The notes under the pieces are model-generated. The model saw only the letters and a program-made list of their open reading frames with translations. It did no database searches and was not told the DNA's origin. A DNA stretch of 64,000 nucleotides. Source: Verpa conica. Lineage: Eukaryota; Ascomycota; Pezizomycetes; Pezizales; Morchellaceae. The stretch is from NCBI GenBank assembly GCA_033030425.1, contig JAUFSD010000002.1, positions 2,046,001 through 2,110,000 of the forward strand. Reading direction: 5' to 3'. How positions within the stretch are numbered: position 1 is the first letter of the stretch; each line of letters starts with the position of its first letter. Position numbers and translations under genes: made by a program. Positions 35,101-47,129 of the stretch are shown one piece after another.

Positions 35101-38100
35101 CTAAGCTCCAGTACCCCCATATGCACTCATAGCATCGCCCTCATCATCATCGTCTTCACTCTCCTCCTCATCATCATCACTCATCTCTATATCAGCTTGT
35201 GACCCTTCCCTTGAATCTTGGCTGCCTTCCCCACCATCACTTCGCCTACCTCTCGGCTTCCTTTTCGGTGCTTCATATGCAAGTGCTGTTCTAGTCCTCT
35301 TACGTTTCCCTAGGTTTCCATTCTGCGCCTCGATAAACTCCTCTTCCTTCGTCGCCCTTGGATCAGCTTCTGTCAAAGAAACATATGTAGGCGTCTTATA
35401 GGTCTTTCCCCTCACACGCTGCCTAGATTTTCCGCCCTCTCCGAATTCGTTTTTGGGGCTCAGTTCTGTAGGGCTACTACCAGATATCGCAGGTAGCGAA
35501 GCCGGGCCAGGTCGGCTCTGAAAAACATTAAACATTTGAGAAGGTGTTGATGCAGCGCTGTTACCAGTAAAACGCATAGCTGTAGTTGGCGGAACCGAGG
35601 TGCTCTTCCCCACAAGCGTTTTTCGTGGAGCCTCAAACGAGTTAGAATGAAACCTAAAGTCATTGTTCACGTTTGAAGTAACCGAACCATTGCCGCTAAC
35701 ACCATGATCGTCCGCTTCAGTTGATTCTCCATGACGGCTGTAGTCAGGAGTATCAAAATTCCCAATAGAATCCGCAAAATTATCAGTATCTTCATCTTCC
35801 ATCCTTATCTCGTCATCATCTACTGAACTTGCGGTCTCAATGCGTAGTCCGGATGAAGTAGCAACTGCTGAACCCCTCCCTCTCCCCCTCCCTCTCCCTC
35901 TACCTGTAGATACACCTCTACCCCTCACTGTCCCTCTCCCTCTCCCTCTCCCTCTCCCTCTCCCTCGCCCCCTCCCTCTCCCCCTCCCCCTGCCCGTAGG
36001 AGTTGTCACTCCTTCTGGAGCTGAGTCATACGCCGGTGACTCTGACCTATCATCAAGACCAACAGCACTATTCATTAGTGCGAGTAAGCCATCACTTTGA
36101 CGAGTCTGTTTTCTTCCAGGATAGAACTTGGATGGGGATACAGGTTCTGACTGTGTAGTAGGAATGCTGAGTACATATGGTGCGTTTTCTGACTCCAAGA
36201 CTGGATTCGGGTCTCTTGAAAGAATGCTTCTCAATTGTTCGCGACCGTTAGCACTGAATCTGATCCGTAGTGTGCTGTATGACTGATCTGCTGACTCTGC
36301 TACAGGAGATTCGGACACATCTTCGCCCCCTGAATCTCCAGTCGACTGCCCTTGTCCAAAATTGCTGAGTCGCCCACTCCTTCTATTTGAGAGCGGTGAG
36401 CCCCGTACTCGACTTAGGTTATCGGCCGAATGAGTACGAGAGAGTGGGGTTGCTGTAAGAAGCTCCCTGGGCTGTGCCTGGGCTGCTGCCAAAGCTAAGG
36501 CGTGAGCGGCAGGATTTTTCGGCGGTCTACCAACTCTCTTTTTAATGGGGGGTGCTAGAGGGTCTAGGCCGGATGGTATCTGAACAGGTGCTGATTCTGC
36601 CCTCCCGTTCTCCTTACCTGGCTCCTTTTCCTTGTTTTTGTCCTCGGCAAGTCTTCGGCGTCTCGTGAGTTTAGGCTGCAATGTGTGAACCCTAGGATCC
36701 TTGAATTCATACCCAGGCACAATAACATACTCCGCAGCTTTATCACGACTCCTCAGCTCCCGGCCGCGGATTGAATACTTGCCGGACTGTTGTCCATCTG
36801 CGTCCTGTTTACCACGTTTCTCTGGAGCGGGGTCATATGCGAAGCCGTAAAGCTCTGCCTCCTTCTTATCTTCCCACACTACACGATCGTCAGGACTAAG
36901 GGGGTTTTTAAAGTGGGTCCTGATCCTTCCTCTCTGAATGCCACCTCTCCCTCTCCCTCTCCCTCTCCCCCTGCCCCTCCCATTGACTATTGGCTCTCCA
37001 CTGAAAATTGCAGAAGCTTCTTCTTCTACCTCTTTCTGCCTAATTATTTCTTCCAACAGAAGGAACTCTTTCTGCATCCCTTCTAAGGCCCAGACGATAT
37101 TCTCCTCTGCATGAAATTTCTCCTCATCGTCTTGAGCACTGTCAAGACTTTCCTGGAATTCAGCAACTTCGGTAAGTTTAGAAAACAGAAGCTCTTCTAC
37201 AGTGGTGCCTGTCGGGAGTTGGCCAGAGGAAAGGGCAGCTTCCATAACCTCGAGTTCTTTTTCGATTTTTTCTGAGTCGTAAGCTATATAAGCGGGAAGA
37301 TCTTGATGGCTTCCTGCACTTTCTTTCTCGTAGGCCTGGTGAAACCTCAAAGAGGTCTCCGATTCTGGATCCAGATCAAGGTTTCCATCACTGTCGATTA
37401 CATCCTCCATCACATCCTCGTCTTCCCATTTGTCTTCGTCATCGTCGTCGTCTTCCTCCTCCTCCTCTTCCTCGTCTTCCTCGCCATCTTCGTCCCCCTG
37501 CTCTTCAGCCTCTTCCCCTTCCCCTTCCCCTTCCCCCTCCCCCTCCCCCTCCCCCTCTGCTTCATCAATATCAGTCGCGGCCTCCTCATCCTCATCCTCG
37601 TCCTCGTGATATGCAGTGCATAGCTCAACATGTTTTCTCATAATCTCAGTACCACTGAGACCTTGTTCAATACCCATTGCTTTGCGCACAGTAAGAATAT
37701 CTCCAAGTGTAATTTGGCATAGTGGGCACTCATAAGTTTGCGTCAAACCTCTGTTTTGAGGATGTGATGGACCACTACAATCAGGAAATCAGTAATTTAC
37801 CCGCATATGTAATAGGGAATCAGCATACCTCCTCTCTACATTAATAATTTGAGAATAACTTCGCTTTCTTTGAGCTAGGGCTGTACTAATTCCGGTACTA
37901 AATGAGAGTTGGTGTAATTGAGTAGCAGCTTGATAAAGTTCGTCATTGACAGGTTCCTTTGAAGCCGTCAGTAGAGTTTTTTTGTTCTCAATTTGAAGAT
38001 ACACGTACCTTCCCCAATGATAGCTCCTGCCCCTCAGTTACCTGCGGTGCAGGGAGATCATTGACAACAGCTATGATAGGGGGACTCGGCTCAGTACTAG

Positions 38101-40434
38101 TTACTATTGGAATAATTGGTTCCTCTTCACTAGCATTCATGATTTCTTTATTTGAATGAATAGCTTCTGGGAGATTCTCGTCCACGTCTCTGCTTTTATC
38201 GCCGGTAAGGCCATCGGCCGCATTTTGATTGATTTCTGTATCCTTAACACCCTCAGTTTCCCCCCTGTGGGTCGAATCTAACGGCTTCGCTTGTACATCT
38301 TCATTCTCCCCCCTGATGGTTTCTCCCTCTTGTATTGGAGGGCTATCTCCGACAACTAACTGAAATTCACCATTTAAGGTTTCATTCTTATAATCACCCT
38401 GAAAGTATTAGACTACACCAAGACCAGCTACCTTCAAGACCAAAGGGAATTTTACCATAATAATATCTTCTTCCTCAAGACTAGAGACATTGGCAATCCC
38501 TCTCGCAATTCGTTCTTGTAGCTCATCGTCTGGGCCAAAGGACAGACGCCTTTCACGTAGTCTACTTAAGTAGGGTTCTGTATCATTAAGAACTTCTAGA
38601 TCTAGCGGACGAGAAGCATCCAACCCATCTGCTGAATCTATAGGAGATTGCGACCCGGAGCATGATACTTCATCGTCATCACCAACTTGTTCCGAATTCT
38701 GAGGTGGAGTAAGTAGGACTGACTCTTTCGCCAAGGGTGTAATCTTTCGCACTTCCGAACAGATATCAGCAGTACTTCCCCCCTCGTCAACCTGGTCATG
38801 CTTCTCACAGTCTTTCTCGGCCTCTGCAAGCAATTGATATGACGGTGATCCACCCTTAAATCTTTCTTTACTGTTATTAGGGGCTTGAAGAGATGAGTCC
38901 ACAGCGTACTGCGGCACAATTACCGGAGACAGACTCTTATCAGCGTAGGCTAGATCTTCAGCGTCGTCTCTTTCCTTTTCCACGTCGATTTCGCTCATGA
39001 TAGTATTAGCCACCTCTTCGTCCTCCTTCTTAATGTCATCGAGACCTATACCCCCCATAGCAGTTCCAAGAAGCAAGTTTACTGCCGCATCAACCAGGTT
39101 TGCCGAGGTTTGTGTATCGTCGACAACAACTACTTCTCCGCGCAATAGGGGTCCAAAATCTTCCTCAAAGGCATTATTAACCTGATCTTGAGAGGCAGAA
39201 CCATAGTGAATACCATCGCCGGTCATAGAATCTGCAAGTCCAACTTTCCTCTTATCCTCCCGTTCCTTGTTTTTCTGGCGTAAAAGTCGCAGTTTTTGTG
39301 GACTAACGTGGATATTTCGAGGTCTCCCCCGTCGCTTCTTTGCAGATGATGAATCATGTTTACCTTTTGAACTGGTGGGCGATGTATCACGTGACTCCCT
39401 GCCACCTTCAGATGACTTCGGTGACAAGTCATTACCATGTTGCTGGGGTGGCGAGCTAGTTATGCCCATGCCGTTGTCTCGGGTCTTATCAATCTTCCCT
39501 GCACCACCAGAGTCGCTATGTTAAATTAGTATAGATTTTCTTATTGCTTCTAATTCTCAATCCTTAGTGCTTTTGCCTACCCGTTACCAGCATCCGTAAA
39601 TCCCACCGTCAGAGGTTGTGAACCTCTTTGTATCTGTTCGTTGTCCACTTGCATATTATCACTATCACCATCACCATCACCTGAATGCTCTGTTATTTGT
39701 GTTTCTTTCATCCCTTCCTTGTCTAGATCAGTTTTTTGCTCAGAATACTTCCTTTCAGCCTTCAAATTATCATAATCTTCAGGTATATCGATACCATTTA
39801 TCGAGTCGGTGTATTTATTCGTCATTCCTTTCCCAGATTTTATCGTATGAGATAATAATCCCTTTCTCCCCCCTTTTTGAAATTCGCTAACACCCCCCTC
39901 CTCCTGAACTATTACGGCTTCAGGGACCTTTGCATCCAATGTCTCCTGTTTCAGTCCCGGAGGTGCCTTTGCCTTCGAGCTAAAACCAGAAACTTCCGGA
40001 ACTAGAACCTGAGTTTCACCCGGGACTATGTCCACTGAGGATGAAGGATTTTCCATTCTCATTGTTTGGTTATGATTTGTGGGATTTATACTGGTCCTTC
40101 TAGCTCGTCCTGTGATGGTACTAGAATGGCTTGAAGGAAGTATGGCTTCCCTTATAATTTCTCTGGCCTTTACAGCTGTCGACCTTGATGATCGCCGTTG
40201 CGATTCCAATTGCGTAGATGTCTGTGGCAAAGACCACGAGCTAGGACCTGAGGATGGCGCCGAGAGCGGCGCACGAGTGGTTGATTGCTGTTTCGGGGTA
40301 TCTATTGTCAAGGAAGATTGTGTCTTCTTTGAGCGAGTTGTGCGAGGTGTAAGGCCTATAGAAGCAGTAGGAGGAGGGGGCGAAGAGGCTGAAGGTTGTT
40401 CCGGAATAGATTTTGCTCGTCGACGAGGTGGCAT
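35101..40434 (-). CDS. Large nuclear-type protein with AT-hooks and RG repeats
   Basis: Five exons join in phase: 39581-40434, 38456-39515, 38009-38398, 37829-37956 and 35101-37774 (about 1701 residues). Order: Ser/Thr/Pro-rich basic N-terminus (MPPRRRAKSI); an AT-hook KKRRGRPRN near residue 345; long acidic, low-complexity middle; a QLHQLSFSTGISTALAQRKR segment; a possible C2HC zinc finger YECPLCQIT...HVELC (C827, C830, H859, C863); Glu/Gly and Glu/Asp runs; a GRGRGRG block near 1080; IRGRELRSRDKAAEYVIVPGYEF; a second AT-hook KKRVGRPPKNP near 1220; a longer RG-repeat block near 1400-1445; an acidic tail. These features point to a chromatin- or RNA-associated nuclear protein. No catalytic domain was seen and no family recognised. 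The GR repeats come from CCCTCT/CCTCTC-type DNA tandems, so their length may vary between strains. Confidence 0.8.
35871..35998. repeat. In-frame CCCTCT-type tandem encoding RG repeats
   Basis: Plus-strand hexamer-like CCCTCTCC units in two blocks interrupted by a GTAGATACACC-type spacer; on the minus strand they encode GRGRGR within the AT-hook protein. A shorter related block is at about 36941-36980 and a Glu-Gly-encoding one at about 37515-37557. Confidence 0.85.
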
Positions 40435-42262
40435 ACTTAGGATTTATGCGATAGAGGAAGCTAAATTGTCGAAATAGAAAGAAGTGGAAAGTTTAGTAGG
40501 TGGTTTAGTGCGGAGGACAAATGGAAACTAACTAACAACGTTTGTTCACAGTAGCAAGATGGGGGGTATCTCATACAGAAGTTCGAAAAGCAGGTAGATA
40601 AGAGAACACTACTATAAGTAAAATATAGATTGGAAGGGTATTGAAGGAATTGTGAATAAGTTTATAGCTAGATATACTCTTTTGCAGAGATATCAAGCAA
40701 GTGAAATATAATGGCGACAATTGGGGATTAAAGTAAAAAGGAACGATGGAATGCGGTTGGTGTGGGTAAACCGAGCCTCCGAAGCGCGTCTCACATGACA
40801 TCAAGCGATGGACACTCACCAAGAAAGCACGGCAGCCAGTGGCTAAAGTAAGGAAATACTGGTGAAGGAAAGATGAAACAGAGACTCGCAGACAGAACGA
40901 ACATGAGAAAATTCAATCACATACCTTTTCGTGTGGCGACAATCAATAGGACGAGGCCGGGTATTCACACTTTCAGCGCCGCCTCGAGATTATCGAAAGC
41001 ACATCCAGCAGCAAAGACCTGCCAAGTCAAGCGCTAGGTAAAAATCAGAAACCCTGATGACGAAAATTAACCAAGAGGAAGAAGAGGAAGAAGAGAATAA
41101 TGCAAGTTGGAAGATGTCTGTTTGTTTAAAGGTATAGATAAACTCGCGTAACATGAACTTCCATATAAATCGAGCTGAGATACAATGTATCTGCAAGATT
41201 GATGAGAATACGCAAAGTGAAACTTACTCACCTCAGAACTATGAGTTTACCGGTTGAACTTCTTGGGCTCGATTTGATCTAGATTGCGCCACAAATAAAC
41301 TGCGTTAATGCACTGCTCTGTTGGCAGTAAACCTCGGGGGTGATGTGATCTGATAATTATCCCAAAGAAACGTGCACGGTGTGGAAGAGAGGGGTGCTAA
41401 GTTGATTGAGCGAGCGGTAATTGGGAGCCAGCAGTGCAAGGTCAGTTACAGGGGTTATGAAGAAGGAAAAAAGATGTGAACGTTGAAACGCGATCCAAGG
41501 GCTCAGAACACACAAGTTGTTCAGAACAAGGAAGTCTGGGAATACAGAAGGAAGTGTAAAATTCAGGGTAAGGGATGATGAATGGGGGAATTGAATGAAC
41601 CAAGTCCTGTATTTGTTGGAAACGCTGTCGCAAGCAGAGGCTGACGAACTGCAAAAGGCCAACAAGAAAAACAACTCTTACTTACGTCCTAAGCAAGCCA
41701 GGGAAAAATAGTGTAGTAAGTGTTTACGGGGTGGGAATGGCGAAAGAATATAAACGTGGGTGCTAAAAGCCCATGATGGTAATCCGTTACCACAAGTGCA
41801 GAAGAGAAGTGTTGCGACAGGATGGGAATGTGAACGGTGAACCAGATATGTGTAAGAGTAGGTACGTTACCTCCCCAGATCATAAGGAGAGCAAGGGTTG
41901 TTCCCGTTCTGGTTAACTCTTCAAATGCGCCATGAGCTGGTGGAACGACCACCGGGTATCAGATTGTTCTACAAGGGCAGCGGAAATTGTTGATTGTTAG
42001 TCTCTATCTAACAATCACCGCCGCATAACCTAGATGAGATCAGGAAAATGCATTTTATTTCCCCTGATTATTTCCACTTAAATAACCCTCCCCCAGACTC
42101 TATTATGTGTAGAGCTGGATCGAGAGCGCGTCACTGCTGGCCGCCGGGTAACCCATTTGCTCCACCACTGCATCCGACAGCGCCACCACAGCTACGTACT
42201 TACCGAAATTTTTTGAGATCCAAGACACTCCAATTTCTCATCAACATCTACGAATACAAAAA
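40435..42262. promoter_or_regulatory. Divergent upstream region with apparent spliced leader on minus strand
   Basis: 1.8 kb between the AT-hook protein (minus) and UPF0390 (plus). On the minus strand several strong donor/acceptor pairs occur without any coding frame, for example GTGAGT at 41231 with TTGCAG ending 41191, GTATGT at 40924 with TTTAG ending 40843, and GTGAGT at 40820 with a possible acceptor at 40461. This suggests a long 5' UTR with introns for the minus-strand gene. Confidence 0.4.
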
Positions 42263-42643
42263 ATGGTACAGGGAACAAAGAAGATTTCAAAGCCCATCGT
42301 GGCTAAATCTGGGAAAAGGTTTAACCCCCCCTTCCATATGTATTCCTCGTACAGCTAACAACTGCTAACTTGACAGAAAAAATGCTGGCATTATGAAAAA
42401 AGGTCGGGTGGAAATTGCACCTAAACGTGCTTCTCTCGTAAGATCAAATAACCTCACTAAGGTCTTTTTCTCCACCCTTCTATTCTCCTCTTATCCTCAT
42501 GTTTTAACAATGGACAGAAATTGGGTGCACAACTCGCTGCAGGCACCGAGCGACACCTTGCACAGAAGGCTGGTCACTTGGAATTGTTAGCAGGCGGAAA
42601 AAAGGATAAAAAGAAACCTGTAGCTGAGGTGAAGAAGCTTTAG
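42263..42643 (+). CDS. UPF0390 (DUF2462, L10K-like) small basic protein
   Basis: Three small exons, 42263-42318, 42377-42461 and 42518-42643, encode 88 residues. The start [11 protein letters not shown], the central [15 protein letters not shown] (family: K-x-G-x-x-IAPKKA) and the C-terminal half [18 protein letters not shown], with a Lys-rich tail ending EVKKL, match the UPF0390/DUF2462 family (Leydig cell tumour 10 kDa homologues). These are tiny, very basic nuclear or nucleolar proteins suspected to act around ribosome biogenesis; the function is not settled. Introns are 58 and 56 bp with TTGACAG and GGACAG acceptors. No single exon is long enough to stand out, so it is easily missed. Usual length for the family. 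Confidence 0.88.
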
Positions 42644-43440
42644 TGGATAACTAGATGGTTTTGTTTTTGCTTTTCCGGGCTTTTGCTTGCAGATTCGTTT
42701 CCCCCTACCTAACCTTTGCTTGATAACATTGCTCGTGTTTATCAGTAATTTAGATAAGAATATTTAAGGTTGAGAAAAATCTCTCTCAGACTGTGTTCAT
42801 TACTGTTACCTCAAATGGAGAAAATTCGCCTAAAGAATACCCAAATATACATGAATGTAGACTAGTTACCTAAACCCTACCAAGAAAATCATTACCCCTG
42901 GAAGTACAAATGACTACACTCTCCACCAAGTAAAAACACCATGAATTCATAGGTTATGGCTTCATTTTCCCATCGCTAAATTTCTCTTTTTATGCCAATA
43001 ATAATTAAATCTTATAAATAGGGGTATTAAAGTCTATTCCTATATATATTACTTCTAATATAGATGTAATGTTCCCACTAGTTAGTTATCAGAGCATAGC
43101 ATTCATTGATTTAAAGATACCTTTTCTCTCATCAATTCCAATAGTACACACTTGGAGAAAAAAACTAAACACCAGAGGTAACTACATAAATGAGAAGAAT
43201 AATCATTGAATAAAGAAAAACAGCCCAGAACAATTAGACCACCTTAATCTCCGAAGGAGGGAAAGCTACACTGAAGATATGGAAAATCATACAGTATCAT
43301 TGGAACCACCAAAATTATGAAATGTAAGCAGTAGGAAATAGCAAGCAAGCAAATAGAAAGTCACTAAACTACTTTAGACCTCAATTCTCTGGAGATGTTG
43401 CCAATATACCTCTCACGTAAATATCGGTTTAAAGAACCTA
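42644..43440. other. Convergent intergenic region, no gene seen
   Basis: About 800 bp between the 3' ends of UPF0390 (plus) and MTC1 (minus). AT-rich; presumably both 3' UTRs. Nothing else recognised. Confidence 0.5.
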
Positions 43441-45020
43441 TTACAGCCCTATAGCTCTTGCCTCCTCGCCACCACCGACATCTTTCTCACTTACCGGTTC
43501 ACCAACTGAATCGCCTACTCGCATTCTCTTAGCAACGTACTTTTGTGCTACAACACCCACGGCTAGCCCGACTACCTCCTCAACCCATTCAACTATCCAT
43601 TCCCGAGGATCAATGCCTCCAATATCCACCATGTTCCGGATGACTTCTGGAAGTGCCCAGTCGCCAGGCTGAGTATCTTTTGGTACAGGGGCATCAAGCC
43701 ATTCTAGCCATTGGGCTGGCAGTGCCTGGGAGACAGTAGCAAAAGATAGGGCATGTACAGGGTCATAGAGGTGAATTGCAAATACGATAGTCTTCTCTGC
43801 TTCCTCTTCCTCCTTTTTTTCAGATAAGCCTGAGCCTCCGATAGGTGGCTGGGAATACACTGTAGGTTGGATTGCGAGGAAAATATTTGATTTGCGAGTT
43901 GGGTTGTCTTTGGAAGGAATATCAGGAACATTATCGGACTTTGCTGCAAACTCCTGGGAATATGAATCCGTAGCGGCACGAGCGAGCTTAACACCCTCTT
44001 CAAGGCCCGAAGTAGCATTAAGATTTCTCTAAAGTGAATGAAGAAACCGGATTTAGCCCACTCCCACGGTAGATAGTAGGCAAATATGTACCTTCTCCAT
44101 TCCCTTCCACCAGGGCCCACCACTAAATGCGGTGTCGAGAGATGAACGAGGCTTAGAGCCTCCACCACGCTGAACGACGAGCAAGTCCCCACCCTCTACC
44201 TGCTGCATGACACGGTCAAAAACTCCGTATACAACATTATCAATAAAAGGATAATTCTCTAGGTCATGGGTAATATGAATGCAAAGTTGTTCATGGGAAG
44301 AAATTGGAGGGGCGAGAGTGTGGAGGAGCGTGGTGAACGTTGGAAGTGCCCGAGAGCGAACATCTCCGGCTATTTACACAGATTAGCTTGATTATTTAGT
44401 TAGTTAAATATATAGCTTGACGGACCTAAACCACGCAATGCTTCTGCGTTACCCTTAACCTGACTAGCCCATTTCTTTCCTTCTTCTGATTGTTGGATCT
44501 CTTTAACCATTCCTTCAGCAGTCTTGACCGCTGCTGTTGCTGTTGACCAGATTGAGCCCCAACCCCATCCGCCAGCTACACCACCGCTTCCACTCCCACC
44601 ACTTTCTATACTGCTTTCAGACTCCTTCGCCACAGCTGACTTTGCTTCCTTCCCAATATTGGGTGTAGTAGGAGAAACAATATCCAGTGAAGTTCTCTCG
44701 GCTTTTCTTACACCGACATCTGCGCTATCCCTCCTACTAGGCGGTAAACCATAGCCGTAGCCTTCTCCGCTGGTCCTGCCGGCTGGAGTTCTACTCCGCT
44801 CCAAGCCCTTAGTGCTAGGAGATGGTCCGAGGCGAGGAGTATGAGGCCTAGAAGCAGAGGTTTTGGGACGCTCAGCAGTGAGGTAATCAAGCTCAGCAAG
44901 AATATCTTGTTCGGATTGTTGAGTTGTAGAACTATTCCCAGTGGGTTTAGTAACAGTATCTGGTTGCTCCTCAATACCCTCAAAGAGCTTCAAGTAGTCG
45001 TCGTCTGCTTTCTGAGCCAT
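43441..45020 (-). CDS. MTC1: Maintenance of telomere capping protein 1
   Basis: Exons 44426-45020, 44092-44369 and 43441-44028 encode about 486 residues, within the range of fungal MTC1. The start is MAQKADDDYLKLFEGIEEQP, the short acidic N-terminal motif typical of the family; an upstream frame extension lacks an ATG of similar quality. Then a Ser/Thr/Pro-rich linker (SASRPHTPRLGPSPSTKGLE), a Gly/Trp-rich segment WGWGSIWSTATAAVKTAEG, and the conserved core LCIHITHDLENYPFID...VMQQVEGGDLLVVQRG. The last exon contains IFLAIQPTVY and IVFAIHLYDPVHAL...ALPAQWLEWLD, and ends with EWVEEVVGLAVGVVAQKYVAKRM. Yeast Mtc1 is a cytoplasmic, Golgi-associated protein whose loss is synthetic with telomere-capping defects; the mechanism is unclear. 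It diverges from RPN11. Confidence 0.93.
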
Positions 45021-45427
45021 TATCAGCAGTGATGTTGATGGATCTGAGACTGTGAAAAAATTTCTAGATATAGTATTGACCAAGCCCTATTGACGAGAAT
45101 AGAGGTATGCTATAGGTGAAGCTGATGTCGTCAGAGGCGAGTGCAGATTTATGAAGAAAGGCGGGGGAGCTTGTCTCTCTTATTGCATGTGGGCGTTCTG
45201 ACAAATTCCCCCTGTAAGCGAATGCTGCATTACCCTACGGAAGAGGTCAACCCTCCACTTGAGCTCTCCACCGAGAAACATCACGACCCCTCCATCCCTC
45301 TATCTCCATCTCCCGGGCGAATACTTCATCGCCACCAATCCTTTATCCATCCAGCTGATTATCTCCCATACTATCACTGGTATCTAGGGTATCTTATCAG
45401 ATATACCACTGTTCGCATCCCCTCTGC
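45021..45427. promoter_or_regulatory. Divergent MTC1 / RPN11 promoter
   Basis: Only 407 bp separates the two ATGs. A reverse-strand GGTGGC core (45331-45336) lies about 95 bp before the RPN11 start, resembling the proteasome control element GGTGGCAAA known from yeasts, though the last three bases fit poorly. Confidence 0.45.
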
Positions 45428-46666
<1,239 letters not shown>

Positions 46667-47129
46667 AGAGTACGAATTTACGAACTTTTTCACAAATGTA
46701 CAATAGAATCCATGATAAGAAAGCATTTCACAAATGTGACTTTTGTGGAAATAAGCGGCCTGTCATCTGTAATTGCTATTCATTAAACTATTACGTGACA
46801 TCGTGACAATTATAAAATGATGGTTAGGCTAGTAAAAAACAGACATAAATGTTACGAGTGGCCAGCAATCTCAGTAGGCAAAGAAAAGAAGGAAATTAGT
46901 TGGGTACGAAGGAACAAATATATCAACAAAATAAAAATCAACTCCTTCTTAAGTCCCACAAACTGAGCTCCCCAATACAAACTACACCAATTCAGAATTC
47001 CCAAATCAAAATTGCTAAATCAGTTTTCCATGCAAAGACAAAAAATGGCAAAAAGACAAAAACAAGTATATAAATATCGTATCAAGTCATCCACCTCATA
47101 ACTTCAATCCAATGTAAAAGCACAAAATA
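46667..47129. other. Convergent intergenic region, no gene seen
   Basis: 463 bp of AT-rich sequence between the 3' ends of RPN11 and the next minus-strand gene; probably both 3' UTRs. Confidence 0.5.

Noticed and set aside
35840..36100. Plus-strand frame made of PLPLPL repeats
   Set aside because: Antisense shadow of the RG repeats of the AT-hook protein.
38399..38431. A 33-bp intron (GTAGCT..TTTCAG) in the AT-hook gene
   Set aside because: Too short for a fungal intron; the donor GTAAAA at 38455 gives a normal 57-bp intron in the same phase.
41689..41952. Minus-strand frame beginning VVPPAHGAF that resembled the start of a small membrane protein
   Set aside because: There is no ATG (the frame opens at a GTG after a stop) and no continuation across the strong donor inside it.
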